From Methanobacteriota archaeon (GTDB lineage Archaea > Hydrothermarchaeota > Hydrothermarchaeia > Hydrothermarchaeales > SZUA-236), in NCBI GenBank assembly GCA_003695745.1, contig RFHW01000070.1, positions 1 through 9,755 of the forward strand: DNA of 9,755 nucleotides. Reading direction: 5' to 3'. Of this stretch, positions 1-6,494 are shown piece after piece. Within the stretch, counting starts at the first letter, position 1; the number at the start of each line of letters is the position of its first letter. A program made the translations under genes and the position numbers. The notes under the pieces were generated by a model. The model saw only the letters and a list, made by a program, of their open reading frames with translations, was not told the origin of the DNA and made no database searches.

Positions 1-1821
1 CCCCTTGACTACCCCTATGAAAGGCTCCCAGAGGGTGTGAAACACCCTTCCTTCATCTACAGGTATGTGACGGCAGGCATAGGCCACTATGGCAACAACA
101 TGGGCATACCCACGGTGAACGGCGCCATCTACTTTGACGAGTCCTATGTGGGCAACCCCCTTGTATACTGCGGCACAGTGGGGCTTGTGAGGAAATCACG
201 GTACACGAGGGATGTGAAACCGGGCGATGCCATCATCCTTGCAGGCGGGAGGACAGGGCGCGACGGCATCCACGGCGTCACCTTCGCCTCTGTGGAGCTC
301 ACAGGAGGGGAGGAGCGCTCGGTGGTGCAGATCGGCGACCCCATAGAGGAGGAGAAGGTGAAACGGGCGATCCTCCAGATCAGGGACCGGGGCCTTGGCT
401 CGGCCATCACAGACCTCGGCGGCGGCGGGCTCTCCTCGGCGGTGGGCGAGATGGCCCATCGCTTTGGATGCGGAGCGGTGGTCCATCTTGAGAGGGTGCC
501 TCTCAAACACCCTGGGATGGAGCCGTGGGAGATATGGACGAGCGAGTCGCAGGAGAGGATGCTCCTGGCCTGCAGAAAGGAGAAGGTCCCGGAGCTTTTA
601 AGCGTCTTTGAGGAGGAGGATGTGGAGGCCGTGGAGATCGGAGAATTCACTGCAGATGGCGAACTCCGGATTATGAACAGGGGAGAGAAAGTGGCAGAGA
701 TAGACATCTCTTTTTTGTTTGAATCCAGCCCGAGGGTCCGAAGAAGAGCTGAGCCGTTGAAAAAAAGATTCATTGAGCCTGTCTTTGAACCCGGCGACTT
801 AGCATCTGATCTGCTTGACTTGTTAGCAATGCCCAACATCGCCTCCAAAGAAGCGGTGATACGCACCTATGACCATGAGGTGAAGGCTGCCACTGTCCTG
901 AAGCCCCTGCAGGGGCTGGACGGCCCGGGCGACGCCGCTGTCATAAAGCCTCTTTTCGATTCCCACAGGGGAATCGTGATCTCAAACGGCATGAACCCTG
1001 AGTACGGGAAGATAGACCCCTATCACATGGCGGCCTGCGCCATCGACGAGGCGATCAGGAACAACATCGCCGTTGGCGGCAGGAGGATCGCCCTCCTTGA
1101 CAACTTCTGCTGGGGCAGCCCTGAGAAGCCGGACAGGCTCTATGGTCTTGTGAGGGCGGCCCAGGCATGCTATGACACTGCCATTGTCTTTGAAACACCC
1201 TTCATCTCTGGGAAGGACTCCCTCTACAACGAGTCAGAGCTGGGGCCTGTGACCCCCACCCTACTCATATCCGCGATCGGCGTCATCCCCGACGTGCGCA
1301 GGGCCGTGTCCATGGACCTCAAGGAGCCTGGGAGCAGCGTCTATATCATTGGCGAGACAAAGGACGAGCTGGGAGGCTCGCACTACTATAAGCTGAAGGG
1401 GTATCTTGGGAGGAACGTGCCTGTTGTGGACGCCAAGAAGGCGAAGAAAGGGTTTGAGGCCCTTACAAAGGCCATTGACGCCGGCTGTGTGAGAAGCTGC
1501 CATGACATCTCGGAAGGCGGCTTGGGCGTGGCAGCCGCTGAGATGGCCTTTTCAGGCGGGCTTGGCCTGGAGATCGACCTTTCAAGGATGCCCGGAGAGA
1601 AGGGGCTGCGGCAGGACACCCTCCTCTTCTCAGAGTCACAGAGCAGATTCCTTGTGGAGGTCTGCGACGACAGTCTTTTTGAGGGGATCATGGAAGGTGT
1701 TGCAGCCTCGCGGATCGGCAGGGTGGCAGATGGCGACAGGCTTCAAATACGCCATGGAGAGGAGATGATAATAGATCTGGACATTGACAGTCTGAAGAGG
1801 AGCTGGCAGCATGGCATATAG
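1..1821 (+). CDS. purL: Phosphoribosylformylglycinamidine synthase subunit PurL, 5'-truncated by window edge
   Basis: This is the ATP-dependent synthase subunit that converts formylglycinamide ribonucleotide to the amidine (step 4 of purine synthesis), using ammonia from PurQ. The frame is open from base 1, so the GTG at 37 is internal and the true start lies upstream; 606 residues are visible. Counting from the first codon, family motifs include GHYGNNMGIPT (28-38), GGRTGRDGIHG (82-92), the glycine-rich DLGGGGLSS (138-146), DNFCWG (367-372), FISGKDS (401-407) and CHDISEGG (500-507). Two AIRS-type halves are therefore present. Phrases such as VYCGTVG, VQIGDPI and PWEIWTSESQERM resemble, from memory, the long (about 950-1000 residue) PurL form rather than the roughly 740-residue form, but the missing N-terminus prevents a decision. 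The last 11 bases overlap purQ, indicating coupled translation. Identity is near certain. Confidence 0.96.
   Translation, partial: PLDYPYERLPEGVKHPSFIYRYVTAGIGHYGNNMGIPTVNGAIYFDESYVGNPLVYCGTVGLVRKSRYTRDVKPGDAIILAGGRTGRDGIHGVTFASVELTGGEERSVVQIGDPIEEEKVKRAILQIRDRGLGSAITDLGGGGLSSAVGEMAHRFGCGAVVHLERVPLKHPGMEPWEIWTSESQERMLLACRKEKVPELLSVFEEEDVEAVEIGEFTADGELRIMNRGEKVAEIDISFLFESSPRVRRRAEPLKKRFIEPVFEPGDLASDLLDLLAMPNIASKEAVIRTYDHEVKAATVLKPLQGLDGPGDAAVIKPLFDSHRGIVISNGMNPEYGKIDPYHMAACAIDEAIRNNIAVGGRRIALLDNFCWGSPEKPDRLYGLVRAAQACYDTAIVFETPFISGKDSLYNESELGPVTPTLLISAIGVIPDVRRAVSMDLKEPGSSVYIIGETKDELGGSHYYKLKGYLGRNVPVVDAKKAKKGFEALTKAIDAGCVRSCHDISEGGLGVAAAEMAFSGGLGLEIDLSRMPGEKGLRQDTLLFSESQSRFLVEVCDDSLFEGIMEGVAASRIGRVADGDRLQIRHGEEMIIDLDIDSLKRSWQHGI
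1797..1803 (+). promoter_or_regulatory. Shine-Dalgarno sequence for purQ, inside purL
   Basis: GAGGAGC lies in the last codons of purL, seven bases before the ATG at 1811. It supports that start and fits translational coupling of the two subunits, which are needed in fixed ratio. Confidence 0.6.
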
Positions 1822-2587
1822 GGTGTGTGTCCTCAGGGCCCCGGGCACGAACTGCGATGCCGAGACGGCGTGGTGCCTGCAGAAGACAGGTCTGGAGGCC
1901 GAGGTCGTCCATGTGAACCGCTTCATAGATGGCAGGGCTGATTTCATGGGCTATGATGGACTCGTCATACCCGGAGGATTTAGCTTCGGGGACCATGTCC
2001 GGGCCGGCGCCCTCCTTGGAAAGATGCTTAAAGAGAGGTTCTATGAGCCCCTCTCCCGCTTCTCAGAGGAGGGGAGGCCCATACTCGGCATATGCAACGG
2101 CTTTCAGATCCTCGTGGAATGCGGGCTCCTGCCCGGTGGCGGCATGTCAGCGGCGCTGACCACGAATCTTTCATCCCGCTTTGAGGCCAGATGGGTGAAG
2201 CTCAGGGTGGAGCGCGAGAACCTCTTTACAAGGGGGATGGCAGGGTCTGTGAGCCTCCCTGTGGCGCATGGCGAAGGCCGGTTCCTTATGAGGGAGGAGG
2301 AGATCAAGGCTCTGGAGAAAAGGGGGCAGGTGGTCTTCAGATACGCCTTTGACGACGGCCGGCCAGCCGGGGGGGCCTATCCAGCGAACCCCAACGGCTC
2401 GCTCCACGATATAGCTGGCATATCCAATGAGGCAGGCACCGTTCTGGGGCTCATGCCCCATCCTGAGCGCGCCTTCCACCGGCTCACCCATCCCACGTGG
2501 ACCCGGGAAAGGATGGAGGAGGGCGATGCCTTTGGAGAGGGATACATGATATTCAGGAACATGGCCGATTATATCAGAAAAAGATGA
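1811..2587 (+). CDS. purQ: Phosphoribosylformylglycinamidine synthase, glutaminase subunit PurQ
   Basis: This class I glutamine amidotransferase hydrolyses glutamine and passes ammonia to PurL. The 258-residue protein starts with APGTNCDAE, typical of PurQ. It has the oxyanion-region PGGFSFGD, the nucleophile elbow GICNGFQ with catalytic Cys95, and the His-Glu pair in MPHPERA (His217, Glu219). The NPNGS and AGISNEAG segments ahead of that pair are also family-like. Length lies within the usual 220-275 range. The ATG overlaps the end of purL by 11 bases and has a GAGGAG ribosome site at good spacing, so the start is well supported. No PurS gene is visible downstream; if PurL is the long form, a PurS-like part may be fused upstream, outside the window. 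The gene ends 69 bases before mcm, which has its own promoter, so the purine operon probably ends here. Confidence 0.96.
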   Translation: MAYRVCVLRAPGTNCDAETAWCLQKTGLEAEVVHVNRFIDGRADFMGYDGLVIPGGFSFGDHVRAGALLGKMLKERFYEPLSRFSEEGRPILGICNGFQILVECGLLPGGGMSAALTTNLSSRFEARWVKLRVERENLFTRGMAGSVSLPVAHGEGRFLMREEEIKALEKRGQVVFRYAFDDGRPAGGAYPANPNGSLHDIAGISNEAGTVLGLMPHPERAFHRLTHPTWTRERMEEGDAFGEGYMIFRNMADYIRKR

Positions 2588-2621
2588 ATCTACACTGGAA
2601 ACATAGCTTCCATATAACAAA

Positions 2622-2632
2622 CGGTTAAATAT
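2622..2632 (+). promoter_or_regulatory. Archaeal promoter (TATA-like box) of mcm, predicting a leaderless transcript
   Basis: TTAAATAT at 2625-2632 lies in the A/T-rich 69-base gap between purQ and mcm, with an A-rich stretch before it where a BRE would be. Its centre is about 28 bases before the mcm ATG at 2657. Archaeal transcription normally starts about 25-27 bases after the TATA centre, which puts +1 almost on the start codon. No Shine-Dalgarno sequence is seen ahead of the ATG, which agrees with leaderless translation. The box is seen; the start site is inferred. Confidence 0.6.
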
Positions 2633-2656
2633 GTTAATGCATATCCAATTGATATT

Positions 2657-4678
2657 ATGGAACTGTCCTCCTCCAACCTTGAGATCGATGACGTTGCCCT
2701 GAGGCTGGACGGGTTCTTCAGGAAGTACTATCACGAGAAGATCCTCGGGATAGCAAGAAGCTATCCTGATGAGAAGCGGCTTGAGGCGGATTTCAAGGAC
2801 CTTGACCTCTATGACTTCGCCCTTGCCGAGCATCTCCTCGCCTTCCCTGATGAGACCATCTCAACGGCAGAGAAGGTTATCAGGGACCTTGACCTCCCCT
2901 TTGAAGGGGCGCCGCCAGAGATCCATGTGGCCTTCTATAACCTGCCTGAAGGCTCCAAGCTTCAGATACGGGATATAAGGAGCGACCATGTGGGCCGGCT
3001 CATCTCCATCCAGGGGGTGGTGCGAAAGGCAACGGACATCAGGCCAAAGCTCCTGGTGGGCAACTTTGAGTGCCAGCGCTGCGGCCATACCATGAGGATA
3101 CCCCAGCATGACATAAAGCTCAAAGAGCCCTATCTCTGTGAGAGCTGTGAGACCCGCGGGCCATTCAAGCTCCTTGTGACTGACTCAAAGCTTGTGAACT
3201 CCCAGAAGATCATGGTACAGGAGAGCCTTGAGGAGCTCAGGGGAAGGGAGCACCCCAAGCAGCTCACCGTCTTCTTGGAGGATGATCTCACAGGCAGGGT
3301 GATGCCCGGCGACAAGGCCGAGATTGCAGGCGTCCTCAGGACGCGGCGCAACTATAAGGACAAGACACGGGTCTTTGACATCTACCTTGACGCCCTGTAT
3401 GTGAAGCCCGTTGAGGTGGAGTTCGAGGAGGTGAAGATATCAAAGGAGGATGAGGAGCGGATCCTGAAGCTTTCCAAGGACCCCAAGGTCTATGACCTGA
3501 TCAGGGATTCCATAGCGCCCCATATCTATGGCTTCCACGACATCAAGACAGCCATCATGTACCAGCTTTTCTCATCCCCGCGGATCGAGATGCCCGACGG
3601 AGGGAAGATCCGGGGCGACTCCCACATACTCATCCTCGGCGAGCCTGCCACAGGCAAGTCCGAGATACTCCAGTATGTGGCAAAGGAGCTTGCCCCCAAG
3701 GGCATCTTCACATCAGGGAAAGGCGCCACAGGCGCGGGCCTCACAGCAACAGCTGTTAAGGACGAGTTCGGCGACGGCGGATGGAGCCTTGAGGCCGGGG
3801 CCCTGGTCCTTGCAGACAAGGGCATCGCCTGTGTGGACGAGTTTGACAAGATGAGCAATGAGGACCGCTCGGCCATGCACGAGGCCATGGAGCAGCAGAC
3901 GGTGAGCGTCGCGAAAGCGGGGATACTCGCCCAGTTCTCTGCAAGGGCCGCCATCCTCGCCGCCGCAAACCCCAAGTTCGGGCGCTTTGACCAGTACAAG
4001 CCGATCTCAGATCAGATAAACCTCACCCCCACCATCATATCCCGCTTTGACCTCATCTTCACGGTTCGGGACGATATCGATGACACCCGCCAGATCGCAA
4101 AGCACATCCTCGATTCTGTTGTGAGCCCTGCCAAGGTGTCGCCGCCCATCTCGCCGGATTTCTTCAAGCTCTATGTGGCATATGCGAGGCAGCGCTGCAA
4201 CCCTGTGCTCACAGAGGAGGCGAGGGAGGAGATCGAGAAGTACTATGTGGAGCGGCGTGAGGCGTCACGGGATCAGGCCATGCCGCTGACGGCAAGGCAG
4301 CTCTGGGCCGTGATAAGGATTGCCCGCGCCTCTGCAAGGGTGCGGCTCTCGGACAAGGTGACTGTGGAGGATGCAAGAAACGCCATAAGGCTTCTTGATG
4401 TGTCCCTCCGTGACGTGGGCCTTGACCTTGACACAGGCACCGTGGATATTGACAAGCTGATGACGGGCGTCACCAAGAGCCAGAGGGACAAGATACAGAT
4501 CATACTGGGCATCATCAGGGAGCTTGAAAAGGAATACGGGCCTGTGAAGAGGGAGGAGATAACGGGCAGCGCCGCTGACAGGGGCATAAAGCCTGAGGAG
4601 GTTGACAGGCTCCTTGAGATCCTCAAGAAGAACGGCGAGATATATGAGCCGAAACCGGGCCAGTTCAAGATAGTGTAG
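2657..4678 (+). CDS. mcm: Replicative DNA helicase MCM
   Basis: This is the archaeal homolog of eukaryotic Mcm2-7, a homohexameric 3'-5' helicase that unwinds DNA at the replication fork. The 673 residues match the normal family length. The N-terminal domain (about 1-260) holds a zinc site with Cys139, Cys142, Cys161 and Cys164 in a CxxC-18-CxxC arrangement. The AAA+ domain follows: Walker A GEPATGKS (328-335, Lys334), Walker B CVDEFD (392-397), sensor 1 Asn438 in AAANP, and the arginine-finger motif SRFD (462-465). The C-terminus (about 600-673) is a winged helix ending in the EIYEPK segment (661-666) and GQFKIV. All catalytic residues looked for are intact, and there is no intein in the Walker A region. 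It leads a two-gene unit with the OB-fold gene 12 bases downstream, whose C-terminus resembles its own. Confidence 0.98.
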   Translation: MELSSSNLEIDDVALRLDGFFRKYYHEKILGIARSYPDEKRLEADFKDLDLYDFALAEHLLAFPDETISTAEKVIRDLDLPFEGAPPEIHVAFYNLPEGSKLQIRDIRSDHVGRLISIQGVVRKATDIRPKLLVGNFECQRCGHTMRIPQHDIKLKEPYLCESCETRGPFKLLVTDSKLVNSQKIMVQESLEELRGREHPKQLTVFLEDDLTGRVMPGDKAEIAGVLRTRRNYKDKTRVFDIYLDALYVKPVEVEFEEVKISKEDEERILKLSKDPKVYDLIRDSIAPHIYGFHDIKTAIMYQLFSSPRIEMPDGGKIRGDSHILILGEPATGKSEILQYVAKELAPKGIFTSGKGATGAGLTATAVKDEFGDGGWSLEAGALVLADKGIACVDEFDKMSNEDRSAMHEAMEQQTVSVAKAGILAQFSARAAILAAANPKFGRFDQYKPISDQINLTPTIISRFDLIFTVRDDIDDTRQIAKHILDSVVSPAKVSPPISPDFFKLYVAYARQRCNPVLTEEAREEIEKYYVERREASRDQAMPLTARQLWAVIRIARASARVRLSDKVTVEDARNAIRLLDVSLRDVGLDLDTGTVDIDKLMTGVTKSQRDKIQIILGIIRELEKEYGPVKREEITGSAADRGIKPEEVDRLLEILKKNGEIYEPKPGQFKIV

Positions 4679-4685
4679 GGTGATC
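4679..4685 (+). promoter_or_regulatory. Shine-Dalgarno sequence of the OB-fold gene
   Basis: GGTGATC begins directly after the mcm stop codon and matches the extended archaeal consensus GGAGGTGATC complementary to the 16S rRNA 3' end. Five bases separate it from the ATG at 4691. It fixes that start and contrasts with mcm, which has no such site. Confidence 0.7.
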
Positions 4686-4690
4686 CTTCC

Positions 4691-5314
4691 ATGGACGAGC
4701 GCACCGCCTATAAGCTCTTCATAAGCGATATCGTGGAGAGGAAGATCCACTCAGAGGAGGGGAGGCTGCCATATATAGACTACAACGGCCTGCAGGTGTC
4801 AACGGTGAGGGTCATGGGCACGGTCGTGTCGCGCCATGATTCTGAGAGATACAGCATCATCACCATCGACGATTCCACTGAGACCATCTCTGTCCGGGCC
4901 TTTGGAGAGGATATGGAGCTGCTCTCAAAGATCGCGCCCGGCGACACCGTGGACGTCATAGGCGCCCTGAGGGAGTATGAGGGCGAGAACTATCTCCTGC
5001 CCATCGTCGTCTATCGGGTCTCGGACCCAAACTGGGAGGTTGTGAGGAAGCTGGAGCTCCATATAAGGGCGAAGAAGACCGGGGTCAGGCTCTCAGAGAC
5101 ACCGGGGGTCTATGTGGAGGAGGTGGTGGAAGAGGATCTGAAGCCCCTTGTTCTGAGCCTTATTGAAAGGCTGGATGAGGGTGATGGAGCAGACTACAAC
5201 ACCCTGCTCAAGGACTCAGGCCTTGAGGACACACGGCTGGACGAGACCCTCAACGAGCTCCTCTCCAACAGCGAGATATACGAGCCAAAGATAGGCAGGT
5301 TCAAGAAGGTCTAA
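4691..5314 (+). CDS. OB-fold/winged-helix protein, RPA-like, probable ssDNA-binding partner of MCM
   Basis: The 207-residue protein has a two-domain layout like eukaryotic RPA32. After a short leader (YKLFISDIVERK), residues about 34-120 look like a single OB fold: RVMGTVV starts strand 1, TIDDSTETISVRAFGED has the classic strand 2-3 pattern, GDTVDVIGALREYEGENYL covers strands 4-5, and DPNWEVVRKLEL closes it. Residues about 147-207 form a helical winged-helix segment ending in EIYEPKIGRFKKV. No zinc-binding cysteines are present. From family knowledge this resembles archaeal RPA-related OB proteins, which bind single-stranded DNA or assist RPA; I cannot assign a named subunit. The 12-base gap and good ribosome site imply cotranscription with mcm, supporting a role at the replication fork. 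The tail similarity to MCM adds to that inference. A repair role, or action as an RPA accessory protein, is the alternative. Confidence 0.82.
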   Translation: MDERTAYKLFISDIVERKIHSEEGRLPYIDYNGLQVSTVRVMGTVVSRHDSERYSIITIDDSTETISVRAFGEDMELLSKIAPGDTVDVIGALREYEGENYLLPIVVYRVSDPNWEVVRKLELHIRAKKTGVRLSETPGVYVEEVVEEDLKPLVLSLIERLDEGDGADYNTLLKDSGLEDTRLDETLNELLSNSEIYEPKIGRFKKV

Positions 5315-5322
5315 AGGTGTCT

Positions 5323-5338
5323 GTGTTCCGGGGAACGC
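5323..5338. terminator. Short hairpin in the convergent gap (possible bidirectional terminator)
   Basis: GTGTTC and GAACGC flank a CGGG loop (six pairs, one of them G-U) within the 24 bases between the two convergent stop codons. No T-run follows on either strand, and archaeal termination mostly depends on T-tracts, so a terminator role is uncertain. Confidence 0.3.
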
Positions 5339-6244
5339 TCAGGGCCTTCTGGACTCGTATCTTTCAAGCCGCTTCTTGAGCTCCTTGATCTCTTTTTTGA
5401 GCTCCACCATCTTTGCCTCCCTGCCAATGGTGAGCCTCTGCCATTTCTCAAGCTCCTCAACCTTTTCCCTGAGCTCCTTCTCCGCGCGCCTCGCCTCTGT
5501 AACATCGGTCACTATCCCCAGGATCGCCCTCTCCCCTTCAAAGTCTATCAGCCGTGTGGCGTGTATCGCCGTTATCTCCCTGCCATCCCTTGTCACCAGC
5601 TTATATTCATATGGCGGGATCTCTTCACCCTCCATGTGCCTTCTGAGGTTCTCTTTGACCAGCTCTCTTGATTCTGGGGCTATTATCCTCATCAGGTCAA
5701 AGTCCTTTGAATAGAACTCCTCCCGCGTGTAGCCCATCACCTCCTCGCACTTCCTATTGGCATAGACCACACGCCCGCCTCTGTTGATAAATATCATGTT
5801 AGGCGATTCTTCAGCGAGGTTCCGGAACATCCCTTCAGATCTCTTCAGCTCATCCCTCATAGCCTCATGCCTTTTGGTCCAGCGTTGAAGGCCGAAGATG
5901 CCTATTACCATCCCAAGCCACACGAGATCCTCTATTTTATAGCCCAAGAGCGGCGGGACCCTCTGGAAAAACTCGTCCAGGACATCTGCATAAAAACCTG
6001 TAAAGACCAGCAGGTTGCCGGCGGCAAGGGGGAGATAGATCCCTCTGTCATCGGAGATCCTCCCTATCAGAAGAACACCTGCAAAGGAGAGGGCTGCCAG
6101 CACACCTTCGGCCAACACATCCTCAATGTCCACAACGGCCACCATGGACGAGGTCGCCTGCGTCCACAGCGTTAACAGAGCCGCAACCAGGATATATAGA
6201 AGCGGGACAAAGAGCGCAGCTCCACCGACGCCTTTCTTTTTCAT
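5339..6244 (-). CDS. Membrane-anchored PAS-domain sensor without recognisable output domain
   Basis: The 301-residue protein begins with four hydrophobic segments (about 9-27, 43-61, 69-86 and 107-119), which should anchor it in the membrane. A short helical linker (121-138) leads to one PAS domain (about 139-250), recognised by the RVVYANRKCEEVMGYTREEF core and the PAC end IVTDVTEARRAEKELRE. The last 45 or so residues are a charged coiled coil containing GREAKMVELKKEIKEL, a tail I recall as common next to PAS domains in methanogens and deltaproteobacteria. There is no histidine-kinase, cyclase or DNA-binding domain. The ligand or redox signal is unknown. It could act by dimerising with a partner kinase, or be a kinase that has lost its catalytic half. 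The ATG has GGAGGT five bases upstream and a TATA-like box at a suitable distance. It converges on the OB-fold gene with a 24-base gap. Confidence 0.85.
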   Translation of the reverse strand: MKKKGVGGAALFVPLLYILVAALLTLWTQATSSMVAVVDIEDVLAEGVLAALSFAGVLLIGRISDDRGIYLPLAAGNLLVFTGFYADVLDEFFQRVPPLLGYKIEDLVWLGMVIGIFGLQRWTKRHEAMRDELKRSEGMFRNLAEESPNMIFINRGGRVVYANRKCEEVMGYTREEFYSKDFDLMRIIAPESRELVKENLRRHMEGEEIPPYEYKLVTRDGREITAIHATRLIDFEGERAILGIVTDVTEARRAEKELREKVEELEKWQRLTIGREAKMVELKKEIKELKKRLERYESRRP

Positions 6245-6249
6245 CTACA

Positions 6250-6255
6250 ACCTCC
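6250..6255 (-). promoter_or_regulatory. Shine-Dalgarno sequence of the PAS gene
   Basis: On the minus strand GGAGGT stands five bases before the ATG at 6244, a near-ideal site that supports this start. Confidence 0.7.
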
Positions 6256-6286
6256 ACTCCTGCTGACTGCCAAGGGAAATCACAGG

Positions 6287-6367
6287 GGCGCCATATTAAC
6301 CTTTCCCATGCATACACGGCCCTTGCCTACGGCATGGCTAAAAGGTCCTGGCAGCCCATATGGCGCC
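6287..6367. repeat. Perfect 10-bp inverted repeat with widely spaced arms, overlapping the PAS promoter
   Basis: GGCGCCATAT at 6287-6296 and ATATGGCGCC at 6358-6367 are exact reverse complements, separated by 61 bases. The left arm overlaps the TATA-like box of the PAS gene and the right arm lies upstream of it. No gene is visible between the arms. This could be a pair of operator sites for one regulator or a chance match helped by the self-palindromic GGCGCC core. Confidence 0.45.
6292..6306 (-). promoter_or_regulatory. Promoter of the PAS gene (BRE plus TATA-like box)
   Basis: Read on the minus strand, GGGAAAGG is followed by TTAATATG (6299 to 6292). The first part resembles a purine-rich BRE. 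The predicted transcript start is near 6270, which gives a leader of about 25 bases that includes the GGAGGT site. One arm of the inverted repeat at 6287-6367 covers part of the box. Confidence 0.55.
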
Positions 6368-6423
6368 GATGATCTGGAAGAAGGGTATGGCGGTTGATTT
6401 TTCGGATGAATAACATGTGGACG

Positions 6424-6440
6424 GTTTTTCCCTCAAAAAC
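6424..6440 (-). terminator. A/T hairpin downstream of the small lipoprotein gene
   Basis: GTTTTT and AAAAAC pair around a CCCTC loop, so each strand carries a T5 run. It lies about 55 bases past the stop codon of the 6495-7055 gene. Archaeal RNA polymerase terminates at T-tracts, so this is a plausible end for that transcript, though the T-runs are short. Confidence 0.35.
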
Positions 6441-6494
6441 ACATAATCAGGGGTAGGGGCGCCGCTTTTTATGGGTGCTGATGTGGAGATACGC

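Noticed and set aside
144..866. A 240-codon open frame antisense to purL
   Set aside because: It lies wholly opposite strongly conserved PurL motifs, is rich in Ser, Pro and Arg as expected of a shadow frame in G+C-rich DNA, and shows no domain.
902..917. Perfect 16-bp palindrome AGCCCCTGCAGGGGCT inside purL
   Set aside because: It encodes conserved PurL sequence (KPLQGL) in ordinary codons far from any promoter, so chance plus coding constraint explains it.
2171..2833. A 220-codon antisense frame spanning the end of purQ, the mcm promoter and the start of mcm
   Set aside because: Both overlapped genes are certain, and the frame has no recognisable domain or ribosome site.
2797..2896. Direct repeat GGACCTTGACCTC at 2797-2809 and 2884-2896
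   Set aside because: Both copies encode similar Asp-Leu-Asp-Leu stretches in mcm using common codons; no sign of a mobile or regulatory repeat.
5867..6175. Plus-strand 102-codon frame opposite the PAS gene membrane region
   Set aside because: It is antisense to a well-supported gene and has no domain or credible start signal.
6311..6494. Possible small gene or RNA between the PAS gene and the small lipoprotein gene
   Set aside because: ATG frames are very short (12 codons from 6334), there is no tRNA-like fold that I can see, and only a weak A/T hairpin is present.
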